This document shows positions 57,423 through 64,000 of a stretch of 64,000 nucleotides of DNA, one piece after another. Within the stretch, counting starts at the first letter, position 1. Each line of letters starts with the position of its first letter. Below the pieces are notes generated by a model. That model ran no database searches. It was not told the origin of the DNA and worked only from the letters and a program-made list of their open reading frames with translations. The translations under genes were made by a program, and so were the position numbers. Origin of the DNA: Microbacter sp. GSS18 (GTDB lineage Bacteria > Actinomycetota > Actinomycetes > Actinomycetales > Microbacteriaceae); contig CP119753.1 of assembly GCA_029319145.1 (NCBI GenBank), forward strand, positions 3,348,001-3,412,000, given 5' to 3'.

Positions 57423-57556
57423 CAGCTCCCGCCGCGGTGGTCAGGTGCCGTCCCCAGCGGCACTGCTCGTCCCCAGCGAGCTTGTCTTCATCCGCCCGGT
57501 GAGCATAGGCCCTCTCGCCTCATCCTGTCTGATCCGGATGACGAGAGGGCCTTCTC
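57423..57556 (+). ncRNA. Candidate small RNA with twin TCCCCAG-loop hairpins
   Basis: In the gap between two genes two adjacent hairpins carry the same 7-base loop TCCCCAG: GTGCCG/CGGCAC (57445-57463) and GCTCG/CGAGC (57465-57481), separated by one base. A third long hairpin (57507-57552) followed by a T-rich tail is a good terminator. TATTCT at 57412-57417 could be the -10 of its own promoter. The arrangement of two C-rich loops before a terminator recalls the actinobacterial 6C RNA, but the loops have four rather than six Cs and the assignment is not established. Boundaries are estimates. Confidence 0.5.
57507..57552 (+). terminator. Rho-independent terminator ending the candidate sRNA
   Basis: AGGCCCTCTCG (57507-57517) pairs with CGAGAGGGCCT (57542-57552), and an inner CATCC/GGATG stem (57521-57525 and 57536-57540) extends it; TTCTCTGTT follows. 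It could also serve the gene ending at 57360. Confidence 0.8.
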
Positions 57557-57593
57557 TGTTCGTCGGCTGTGCCTCGCCGACTACCCTGGAGGG

Positions 57594-57998
57594 ATGGCCG
57601 GAAAGAAGCGCGCGAAGCAGGGGTCCCTCGATTTCCGCAATACCCAGCTGGCCGACGCGCTGCAGACGCAGGACATGGCGGCGGTCGCCTTCGCGCTGCG
57701 CCACGGCCCGACGGTCGTCCCGCTCATGCGGCCCGGGCAGCGCGACAACCCCCTGGATGTCGGTGAGGTCTGGACCTACCGCGACCCGAACAACGGCGAT
57801 GTAGCCCTGCTGCTGTTCAGCGACGCCAAGCACAAGCCCGAGACGCTTCCGCCGGGGGTCGCGTTGCAGTCGCCGGAGTGGCTCAAGGCGTTCCTGACGA
57901 CGTACGAATCGCAGATCAAGACCGTGTTCTTCGATATCGCCGGACCCCACCCGCTGCAGGCGGCTCCGGCCGACCTGATCGCCGCGCTCGAGGCCTGA
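57594..57998 (+). CDS. SseB-like domain protein
   Basis: A 134-residue soluble protein. KSLDFRNT-type start (QGSLDFRNTQLADALQTQD), then VVPLMRPGQRDN and WTYRDPNNGDVALLLFSDA, which fit the SseB N-terminal fold widespread in actinobacteria without a known role. Its last seven codons (LIAALEA) are encoded by the first unit of a 20-bp tandem repeat that continues past the stop. ATG with GGAGGG upstream. Confidence 0.7.
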   Translation: MAGKKRAKQGSLDFRNTQLADALQTQDMAAVAFALRHGPTVVPLMRPGQRDNPLDVGEVWTYRDPNNGDVALLLFSDAKHKPETLPPGVALQSPEWLKAFLTTYESQIKTVFFDIAGPHPLQAAPADLIAALEA

Positions 57999-58054
57999 TC
58001 GCCGCGCTCGAGGCCTGATCGCCGCGCTCGAGGCCTGATCGCCGCGCTCGAGGC
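57975..58054. repeat. 20-bp minisatellite, four perfect units
   Basis: The unit CTGATCGCCGCGCTCGAGGC is repeated four times without change (starts 57975, 57995, 58015, 58035). The first unit codes for the end of the SseB-like protein and its TGA spans into the second. Degenerate copies continue to about 58125 (GATCACCGCGCGTGAGGC, GATCGCCTCGTGTGAGGC). The unit length is not a multiple of three, so spread in the coding direction would alter the C-terminus. There are no spacers, hence not CRISPR. Confidence 0.9.
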
Positions 58055-58316
58055 GGGGATCACCGCGCGTGAGGCCCCGATCGCCTCGTGTGAGGCCCCA
58101 CCGCGAGGCGCTGCGCTCGAGGCCTGGCTTCTACCGCGCTAGGCATGGCGCCGATCGGCATGGCCGCCCATCGCGCCACGTGAGGTGACCGACGCGCGTC
58201 GGCTCGGAGGCGTGCACCCGCCGGGACTCGGAGAAGGCGCTGCCCGAGAGCGCTCGGTTCCGTGGTGCGCCGAGCGGAGCGAGCGGGCCTGACGGCCGAC
58301 GGCGCCGTTCGACTGA
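57999..58316. other. Non-coding stretch between SseB-like gene and radA
   Basis: These 318 bases hold three of the four perfect 20-bp repeat units, then about 70 bases of decaying copies, then GC-rich sequence with no accepted gene. Both flanking genes end here (convergent), so it is an intergenic tail. No clear terminator hairpin was identified for either gene. Confidence 0.6.
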
Positions 58317-59699
58317 TCAGAAGTCGGGAACCTCGCCCCGGCCCGCCGAATCACGCCCCGGCCGCCGGCGATGCAGGGCGAGTTCGTCCATCGCGCCGTG
58401 GAGGGTCCGCGCGCCCGCGTCGACCACGGTGCGGTAGCCGAGGCGGCCGGCCTCGGATCGCCGCTGCGCGGCCTGAGTCACCGGTCGCACCTCGCCGGCG
58501 AGGGTCAGTTCGCCGATGGCGGCGATCCCCGGCGCCAGCGCGTGGCCGCGCAGCGAGTTCGCGACGGCGACGGCGATGGCGAGGTCGGCGGCCGGCTCGA
58601 TCAGGCGCACGCCGCCCACCGTCGACACGTACACGTCGTGCTTCGACAGGGGCAGCTTCAGGCGCTTCTCGACGACGGCGAGCACCATCGCCACGCGGGC
58701 GCTGTCGACGCCGCTGACGATGCGGCGCGGGTTCGGGGCCTGGGTCTCGATGGTCAGTGCCTGGACCTCGACCGGCAGCGCGCGACGGCCCTCGAGCGCG
58801 ATCGTGACGCACGTCCCCGAGACGGGGTCGCCGTGGCCGAGGAACAGGGCCGAGGGGTCGGGGACCTCGGCGATGCCGTCGCCGGCCATGTCGAAGCATC
58901 CGACCTCGTCCGTCGGGCCGAAGCGGTTCTTGAGGGCTCGCACGAACCGCAGCGACGTCTGGCGGTCGCCTTCGAAGTGACACACGACATCGACCAGGTG
59001 CTCGAGGATGCGGGGTCCGGCGATCGTGCCGTCCTTCGTGACATGCCCGACGATGATCGTCGGCAGATCGCGGTCCTTGGCGACCCGGATGAGGGTCGAC
59101 GCGACCTCGCGCACCTGCGACGGGTGGCCGGCAGCCCCCTCGGACATCGCCGAGGACACGGTCTGCACCGAATCGACGATCAGCAGGTCGGGCCGCACCT
59201 CGTCGATGTGGCCGAGGACCGTGGCGAGATCGGTCTCGCTGGCCAGGTACAGCTCGTCGTGCAGGGCGCCGGTGCGCTCGGCGCGCAGCCGCACCTGGGC
59301 CGCGGACTCCTCGGCGCTCGCGTACAGCACGCGCCGGCCCGACCGCGCGGTCTGCGCCGCGACCTCGAGCAGCAGCGTCGACTTGCCGACGCCCGGCTCG
59401 CCCGACAGCAGGATCGCAGCGCCGGGAACGAGACCGCCGCCGAGCACCCGATCGAACTCGGCGACGCCGGTGTCGCGTCGGGGCACCTCGGCGGTGTCGA
59501 TGCGCGTGATCGGCCGCGCCGCCCGCGCGGCACCCGGGGCGACGGCGGAGACGGTCTTGACGATGCCGGTCTGCTCGGCGGCCTCGACGACGGTGCCCCA
59601 CTGCTGGCATTCGCCGCACCGGCCGACCCAGCGGACGGTGGTCCACCCGCACTCCGTGCAGCGGAACGGCGCAGAGGTCGCGGTGCGCTTCGAAGCCAT
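58317..59699 (-). CDS. radA: DNA repair protein RadA
   Basis: A 460-residue RecA-like helicase for branch migration in recombination. The N-terminal C4 zinc finger (CTECGWTTVRWVGRCGECQQ), Walker A GEPGVGKSTLLLEVA, the RadA motif KNRFGPTDEVG, and a Lon-like C-terminal domain (VSTVGGVRLIEPAADLAIA) are all present in the usual order. It ends with acidic/Arg residues of variable nature. ATG 59699. Confidence 0.94.
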   Translation of the reverse strand: MASKRTATSAPFRCTECGWTTVRWVGRCGECQQWGTVVEAAEQTGIVKTVSAVAPGAARAARPITRIDTAEVPRRDTGVAEFDRVLGGGLVPGAAILLSGEPGVGKSTLLLEVAAQTARSGRRVLYASAEESAAQVRLRAERTGALHDELYLASETDLATVLGHIDEVRPDLLIVDSVQTVSSAMSEGAAGHPSQVREVASTLIRVAKDRDLPTIIVGHVTKDGTIAGPRILEHLVDVVCHFEGDRQTSLRFVRALKNRFGPTDEVGCFDMAGDGIAEVPDPSALFLGHGDPVSGTCVTIALEGRRALPVEVQALTIETQAPNPRRIVSGVDSARVAMVLAVVEKRLKLPLSKHDVYVSTVGGVRLIEPAADLAIAVAVANSLRGHALAPGIAAIGELTLAGEVRPVTQAAQRRSEAGRLGYRTVVDAGARTLHGAMDELALHRRRPGRDSAGRGEVPDF

Positions 59700-60010
59700 G
59701 TGATCAGCGTAGGCGCCGCCGCCGACAACGCGTCCGTGGCGCGGCGGCGCCGGTCCGGGAGGCGGACGGCGTCCGTTCCGCCGACTCCAAGGATCGCGTG
59801 CTTCGTCCCTCGTACGTGTGGCAACTCAGGCCGAATCGCAGCGACACGCCCGCCGTGTCGGCGTGTCGCGTGGTTCTGCCTGAGACGTGGCACACGTGGT
59901 GCCGAGGACACCGACTGGTCGTGGGCCGTCCGATCGGGTCTCAGCCCGCCACCACGGCCGCAGCGTCCTGTTCGCGCGAGTTCTCCTGCCCCGGCGTGCG
60001 CCGGAGCGTG
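59700..60010 (-). other. Gap between ldh and radA with a long hairpin (59825-59884)
   Basis: These 311 bases carry no gene. A 60-base imperfect inverted repeat is centred near 59855: outer arms CTCAGG (59825-59830) and CCTGAG (59879-59884), inner arms GCGACACGCC (59841-59850) and GGCGTGTCGC (59860-59869) with a 9-base loop. It lies 127 bases after ldh and 126 before radA on the same strand, so it could be the ldh terminator or a leader structure of radA. Nothing else was seen. Confidence 0.6.
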
Positions 60011-60961
60011 TCAGCGCAGGGAGTTGGCGACGTCGCGCAGCGCGTCGGCGGAGCGACGCAGCAGTCCCATCTCGCTCGGCGAGAACGTGGTCTGGTGGAT
60101 CGGGTGGGCCCCGGCGGAGTTGACGATCGAGGGCACCGACAGCGCGACCCCGCTGATCCCGTGGAAGTCCTGCAGCAGCGGCGACACCGGCAGCACAGCG
60201 TTCTGGTCGCCGAGGATCGCCTCGACGATGCGGGCGCTCGACAGGCCGATCGCGTAGTTGGTCGCGCCCTTGCCCTGGATCACCTTGTAGGCCGCATCGC
60301 GCACGTCCACGGCGATCTGGTCGAGCTCCTCGACCGTCATCTTGTCGCCGGCGGGCGTGATCCAGTCCAGGATCGGCACGGTGCCGATGGTCGCGTGCGA
60401 CCACAGGGGGAACTCGGTGTCGCCGTGCTCGCCGACGATGTAGGCGTGAACGCTCGATGGCGAGACGCCCGCGCGCTGCCCGAGCTTCCACCGCAGGCGC
60501 GACGTGTCGAGCACGGTGCCCGAGGCGAAGAGCCGCTCCGGGGGCAGCCCGGTGGCCTCCTGCGACAGCACCGTCAGCACGTCGCACGGATTGGTCACGA
60601 TGACGTAGATGGCGTCGGGGGCGACCTCGAGCAGCTGCGGCATCATCTTCTTCATGATCCCGGCGTTGACGCCCGCGAGCTCGATGCGGGTCTGTCCCGG
60701 ATTCTGCTTCGCGCCGGCGGTGATGACGACGACATGGGACCCCTCGACGCACGAGATGTCTGCCCCGCCGATGATGTCGCTCGAGCCGGTGAACTGGGTG
60801 CCGTGGGCGAGGTCGAGGACTTCGGCCTCGGCCTTCGAGGCGTTGATGTCGTAGAGGGCGACGTGACGGGCCGAGCCGCGGATCAGCGCGGCGTAGGCGA
60901 CACTCGAGCCGACGCTTCCCGCGCCGACGACGGTGACTTTCGAGTTCTCGATGACAGCCAT
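60011..60961 (-). CDS. ldh: L-lactate dehydrogenase
   Basis: A 316-residue NAD-dependent L-LDH interconverting pyruvate and lactate. VTVVGAGSVGSSVAYA is the NAD loop, VVITAGAKQNPGQTR the mobile active-site loop with the substrate-discriminating Gln (malate dehydrogenases have Arg), and GEHGDTEFPLWSH includes the catalytic His. ATG 60961 with a weak ribosome site; a longer in-frame extension is in repeat-rich non-coding DNA. It lies alone with a 334-base upstream gap containing repeated motifs. Confidence 0.93.
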   Translation of the reverse strand: MAVIENSKVTVVGAGSVGSSVAYAALIRGSARHVALYDINASKAEAEVLDLAHGTQFTGSSDIIGGADISCVEGSHVVVITAGAKQNPGQTRIELAGVNAGIMKKMMPQLLEVAPDAIYVIVTNPCDVLTVLSQEATGLPPERLFASGTVLDTSRLRWKLGQRAGVSPSSVHAYIVGEHGDTEFPLWSHATIGTVPILDWITPAGDKMTVEELDQIAVDVRDAAYKVIQGKGATNYAIGLSSARIVEAILGDQNAVLPVSPLLQDFHGISGVALSVPSIVNSAGAHPIHQTTFSPSEMGLLRRSADALRDVANSLR

Positions 60962-61295
60962 GCGCTCAGTCTTGCAGGGTGGGGTGCGCCGTGCCAGATC
61001 GACGTGGTCGCCGCTGCGGCACCCCTGTGCCTGCCCGCGCGAAGGTGGCGCTTTCGTCGGCAGCACGCGCCCGGATGCAGCATCCGCTGACACCTTCTCG
61101 GCGGCCGGCATCGCGAAGGTGGCGCGAGTGGTCGCCACGCGTCCCTCGAGGCAGCAGCAGGTGCCACCTGCGCGAGGCGGGGCGCTGGCTCGGGACCGCC
61201 ACCGCCGGCCCGGCCCGGCACGGCACGGCACGTCACCTTCGCAGGGCGGGGTGGGCGCGCAGGACCTTGTCTCCTGCAACCCGATCGGGCCGGGA
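60962..61295 (-). promoter_or_regulatory. ldh upstream gap with a repeated GCGAAGGTGGCG-like motif
   Basis: No gene lies here. The sequence CGCGAAGGTGGCGC occurs at about 61038-61051 and exactly again at 61112-61125. Related copies in the opposite orientation are GTGCCACCTGCGCG (61161-61174), CGTCACCTTCGC (61231-61242) and GACACCTTCTC (61089-61099). The five copies in 205 bases, in mixed orientation, look like a repeated binding site or small mobile repeat upstream of ldh. It also covers the 3' end of the MFS gene's transcript. Confidence 0.45.
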
Positions 61296-62672
61296 TCAGC
61301 TCGCGCTGTCGACGGACTCGCGCGCGGGATTGCGGATGCCGAGGAAGGCGACCACGCCGCCCACGAGCAGCAGCACCGCCATCACGATCGCGGCGCGGTG
61401 GAGCCCGTCGAGGTCGAGCGCCCCGCCGGTGATCGTGGCCAGCAGCGCGATGCCGAGCAGGCCCCCGACGCGCGAGATGGCATTGTTCGTCGCCGACGCG
61501 ATGCCGGCGCGCTCGGGTTCGATCGCGCCCAGGATGGTCGCAGTCAGCGGCGAGACCATCAGACCCAGCCCGATCCCGAACACGGTGAGGGCGGGCAGGA
61601 CCTGCCACCAGTAGTTGAAGTCCGCCGAGACGAACAGCAGCATCGCGGTGCCGATGGCCATGACGACCGGTCCGACGGTCATGAACAGCCGGGGACCGTA
61701 CCGGCCCGCCCAGGTCCCGGCGAACGGGCTCAGCACCGTGAGCATGATGATCCAAGGCAGGATGCCGAGGCCCGCGAGCGTCGCCGAGAACCCCGCTCCC
61801 TGCTGCAGGTAGATGATCGCGACGAGGTCGACGAGGTAGATGCCGGCGTAGATGAAGACCGTGGCGACGTTCCCGGTCCAGAAGTTGCGCACTCGGAAGA
61901 GCCCGAGCGGCAGGATCGGGGCTGTCGTCACGGCCTGGCGCCACAGGAAGGCGCCGAACAGCAGGATGCCGCCGACGAGCGTGATCCAGATGACGGGCGT
62001 CCAGCCCAGCTGCGGCTGCTCGATGAGCGCGTACACCGTGCCGCCGAGGCCCAGCGTGCACAGCACGGCGCCGAGCCAGTCGATGCGGGCGTCGGGCCGG
62101 CGGACGTCGCGCTGCTCGAGTCGCGTCGTCAGCCACAGGGCCACGGCGATCGGCAGGATGTTGATCACGAACACCCACCGCCACGACACCAGGTCGACGA
62201 ACACGCCGCCGAGGATCGGCCCGATGATGAAGGCGACGGTGGTCCACGCGGTCCAGATCCCGATCGCACGGCCTTGCAGCGGCCCCCGCATCGCCGAGGT
62301 GATGAGCGCGAGCGAACTCGGCACGAGCAGGGCCCCCGACGCCCCCTGCAGCGCGCGGGCGCCGAACAGCACGATCGCGTCCGGCGAGAGCGCGATCACG
62401 ATCGACGTGATGCCGAATCCGATGAGTCCGATCCGAAGGATCAGGATGCGGCCGAACGCATCGCTGACCGAGCCCGCGAGCAGAATGAGCGCGGCCAGGG
62501 TGATGTAGTACGCGTCGACGACCCACTGCTGGGTCGCGAGTCCGCCGCCGAACTCGTCGCGGATCGCCGGAAGCGCGACGTTGACGACGGTGCCGTCGAG
62601 GAACGCGATGAAGGACGCGATGATCGCGATGACCAGCACGAGGCGCTGCTGCGGCGTCATCGTCTCGGCCAT
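61296..62672 (-). CDS. MFS exporter, DHA2 (EmrB/QacA) family
   Basis: A 458-residue polytopic protein with 14 predicted helices. TM1 has the DHA2 signature FIAFLDGTVVNVALPAI, followed by motif A-like GSVSDAFGRILILRIG and the antiporter motif C region (IIGPILGGVFVDLVSWRWVF). Proteins of this type expel drugs or metabolites using the proton gradient. ATG 62672. No regulator is adjacent, so the substrate cannot be guessed. Confidence 0.88.
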   Translation of the reverse strand: MAETMTPQQRLVLVIAIIASFIAFLDGTVVNVALPAIRDEFGGGLATQQWVVDAYYITLAALILLAGSVSDAFGRILILRIGLIGFGITSIVIALSPDAIVLFGARALQGASGALLVPSSLALITSAMRGPLQGRAIGIWTAWTTVAFIIGPILGGVFVDLVSWRWVFVINILPIAVALWLTTRLEQRDVRRPDARIDWLGAVLCTLGLGGTVYALIEQPQLGWTPVIWITLVGGILLFGAFLWRQAVTTAPILPLGLFRVRNFWTGNVATVFIYAGIYLVDLVAIIYLQQGAGFSATLAGLGILPWIIMLTVLSPFAGTWAGRYGPRLFMTVGPVVMAIGTAMLLFVSADFNYWWQVLPALTVFGIGLGLMVSPLTATILGAIEPERAGIASATNNAISRVGGLLGIALLATITGGALDLDGLHRAAIVMAVLLLVGGVVAFLGIRNPARESVDSAS

Positions 62673-62781
62673 GGCGCAAACCTACCGCTCCGCCCCGCGC
62701 ACCGGGAGGGGGACGGATGCCGCGAGCGGACGCCCGTCGGGACAGGGACCGATGCCGCGCGCTCGCACCCGCCGCGGGGCG

Positions 62782-63441
62782 TCAGTGCCCCGGGCCGTGC
62801 CGGTGCTCGGCGCCGTAGACGGCGGCCTGCGTGCGGCGCTCCATGCCGAGCTTGGCCAGCAGGCCCGAGACGTAGTTCTTGACGGTCTTCTCCGCCAGGC
62901 CGAGGCGCTCGCCGATCTCGCGGTTGGTCATGCCTTCCGCGATGAGGTCGAGCACCTGCCGCTCGCGGTACGACAGCTCGGCATCCGTTGTGTCGATGCC
63001 TTCTCCGGGGGCGGGGGCCGCCGGCTTGGCCAGGGACTGCGCGGCGGCGCGCAGCGATTTCGACGACTGCACCGTGCGTCCGTCGGCGGCGGCGCGGATG
63101 GCGTCGAGCAGGGCGCTGGAGCGAACGTCCTTCAGCACGTACCCGCTCGCGCCGGCGAGGGCGGCCGAGCGCAGCGCGGCGTCGTCGTCGTAGGCGGTCA
63201 GGATGAGGCAGCGGATGTGCGGATGCCGCGAGCGGATCTCGCGGCACAGGTCGATGCCGTCGCCGTCGGGCAGGCGCACGTCGAGCACCGCGACGTCGGG
63301 CGACACCGCCTCGACGCGACGGAGCGCCTCGCTGACCGATCCGGCCTCGCCGGCGACCTCGAGGCCGGGGGCCGCGTCGATGAGCTGGGCGATGCCGCGG
63401 CGGACGATCTCGTGATCGTCGACCAGGAACACGCGGGTCAT
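62782..63441 (-). CDS. LuxR-family response regulator (DevR/NarL type)
   Basis: A 219-residue regulator. The receiver domain starts TRVFLVDDHEIVRRGIAQL, with phospho-acceptor Asp in DVAVLDVRLPDGDG. A LuxR helix-turn-helix follows (LSYRERQVLDLIAEGMTNREI and LGLAEKTVKNYVSGLLAKLG). The closest type is DevR/DosR. ATG 63441 overlaps the kinase stop, so sensor and regulator are made together. It likely controls a hypoxia/redox or envelope response; the target is unknown. Confidence 0.9.
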   Translation of the reverse strand: MTRVFLVDDHEIVRRGIAQLIDAAPGLEVAGEAGSVSEALRRVEAVSPDVAVLDVRLPDGDGIDLCREIRSRHPHIRCLILTAYDDDAALRSAALAGASGYVLKDVRSSALLDAIRAAADGRTVQSSKSLRAAAQSLAKPAAPAPGEGIDTTDAELSYRERQVLDLIAEGMTNREIGERLGLAEKTVKNYVSGLLAKLGMERRTQAAVYGAEHRHGPGH

Positions 63442-64000
63442 GGGGTGTCCTCCTCGTCGGGGAGCGGAACGGTCCAGGTCACGGTGGTGCCGGCATCCGT
63501 CGTCGAATCGATCATGCACTCTCCGCCGCGCAGGCGCGCGCGTTCGGCGAGGTTCGCCAGCCCTCGCCTGCCCGCGTCGGAGGGGATGCCGCGGCCGTCG
63601 TCCCGCACCGTCAGCGTCACGCACTCGTCGTCGACGACGAGGGACGCGTCCACGACGTGGGCGCCGGCGTGCTTGACGATGTTGGCGAGGCACTCCCGCA
63701 GCACGGCAGCGAGATCGTCGGCGAGATCGGCGGTGATGAGGCTGTCGATCGGGCCGCTGAACCGCAGACGCGGTGCCGAGGGCAGGGATGCGAGGGTCTC
63801 GGACGTGACCGACAGCAGCCGATCGCGGGTGCCGCGCGAGGCGCCGGGCGTTTGGCTGAGGGCGTAGATGATCGTGCGGATCTCTTTGATGGCGTCGTCG
63901 AGGGCGTCGACCTGCTCGCCGAGCGCCGCCGCCGCGGCGTCGCCCGCGGTCATGGCGACCGCCTGCAGCGCCAGCCCTGCGCCGAACAGACGCTGGATGA
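63438..64000 (-). CDS. Sensor histidine kinase, DevS/NarX-like (5'-partial)
   Basis: The C-terminal 186 residues of a kinase whose start lies beyond the window. The sequence enters at IQRLFGAGLALQAVA, just after the phospho-histidine box of HisKA_3 (the VIQRLF context of DevS/DosT). The HATPase has the N box ECLANIVKHAG, the G1 box DDGRGIP and a G2-like RRGLANLAERARLRGG. It phosphorylates the response regulator downstream, overlapping its start by 4 bases. Input domains, probably GAF, are not visible. Confidence 0.88.
   Translation of the reverse strand, partial: IQRLFGAGLALQAVAMTAGDAAAAALGEQVDALDDAIKEIRTIIYALSQTPGASRGTRDRLLSVTSETLASLPSAPRLRFSGPIDSLITADLADDLAAVLRECLANIVKHAGAHVVDASLVVDDECVTLTVRDDGRGIPSDAGRRGLANLAERARLRGGECMIDSTTDAGTTVTWTVPLPDEEDTP

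Noticed and set aside
57423..57556. A firm identification as the 6C RNA
   Set aside because: The loops have four rather than six or more Cs and the covariance model was not run; kept only as a resemblance.
57975..58125. A CRISPR array
   Set aside because: The repeats are head to tail with no spacers, and there are no cas genes.

Overview
The window is high-GC actinobacterial chromosome (many GTG starts, strong GC bias at third codon positions, chains of 4-base ATGA/GTGA overlaps). The housekeeping gene order and protein families look most like Microbacteriaceae, probably Microbacterium or a close relative; that placement is by eye, not by a search.

Layout. (1) 1-8.5 kb: sugar-acid catabolism beside a tRNA cluster. 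An FGGY kinase (cut by the window edge) and a bifunctional aldolase/dehydrogenase end at a terminator. Then comes an 80-bp copy of the 3' part of tRNA-Glu with its downstream flank, fused directly to a 5'-truncated kduI, followed by kdgK, eda and a GH35 beta-galactosidase. A lower-GC stretch with a frameshifted ORF and a small membrane ORF leads to tRNA-Phe, tRNA-Asp and the intact tRNA-Glu, which carries the second copy of the 80-bp repeat. This looks like an old integration or rearrangement footprint; no integrase is visible. (2) 8.7-28.4 kb: core genes. These are an M23 peptidase, a DUF2254 membrane protein, ppa, then tilS-hpt-ftsH-folE-folP-folB-folK-DUF3180-PH-PH-DUF2520-lysS, a large secreted ExeM-type nuclease, a DUF4192 protein and a small membrane protein. 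(3) 28.5-51.3 kb: cell envelope and exopolysaccharide. Cardiolipin synthase is followed by a nucleotidyltransferase/PqqD-like pair, an O-antigen-ligase-like polymerase, a Wzz/BY-tyrosine kinase, a WbsX-like protein, many glycosyltransferases (three of them two-domain fusions), a PglK-like ABC transporter, two almost identical Tat-exported proteins, and a low-molecular-weight tyrosine phosphatase that is the likely partner of the BY-kinase. (4) 51.3-64 kb: a MauE-thioredoxin fusion, a lipoprotein with an internal duplication, clpC, an N-acetylglutamate synthase, a membrane-anchored protein, a candidate small RNA with twin hairpins, an SseB-like gene ending in a 20-bp minisatellite, radA, ldh, a DHA2-type MFS exporter, and a DevR/DevS-like two-component pair cut by the window end.

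How parts work together. KduI, KdgK and Eda together would take 5-keto-4-deoxyuronate to pyruvate and glyceraldehyde-3-phosphate, but kduI is broken, so only the KDG branch looks intact. In the envelope locus the BY-kinase and phosphatase would cycle phosphorylation to control polymer length and export, the glycosyltransferases build the repeat unit, and the ABC transporter and O-antigen-ligase-like protein flip and polymerise or ligate it. No initiating phosphoglycosyl transferase or Wzx flippase was recognised in the window.

Most unusual observations: the split tRNA-Glu repeat bounding the sugar cassette; the frameshifted low-GC ORF next to the tRNA cluster; the 588-bp duplication of the Tat protein with no difference seen; the twin-hairpin RNA with identical TCCCCAG loops; and the NTP_transf_5/PqqD pair without the usual modification enzymes. 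None has been tested computationally here.
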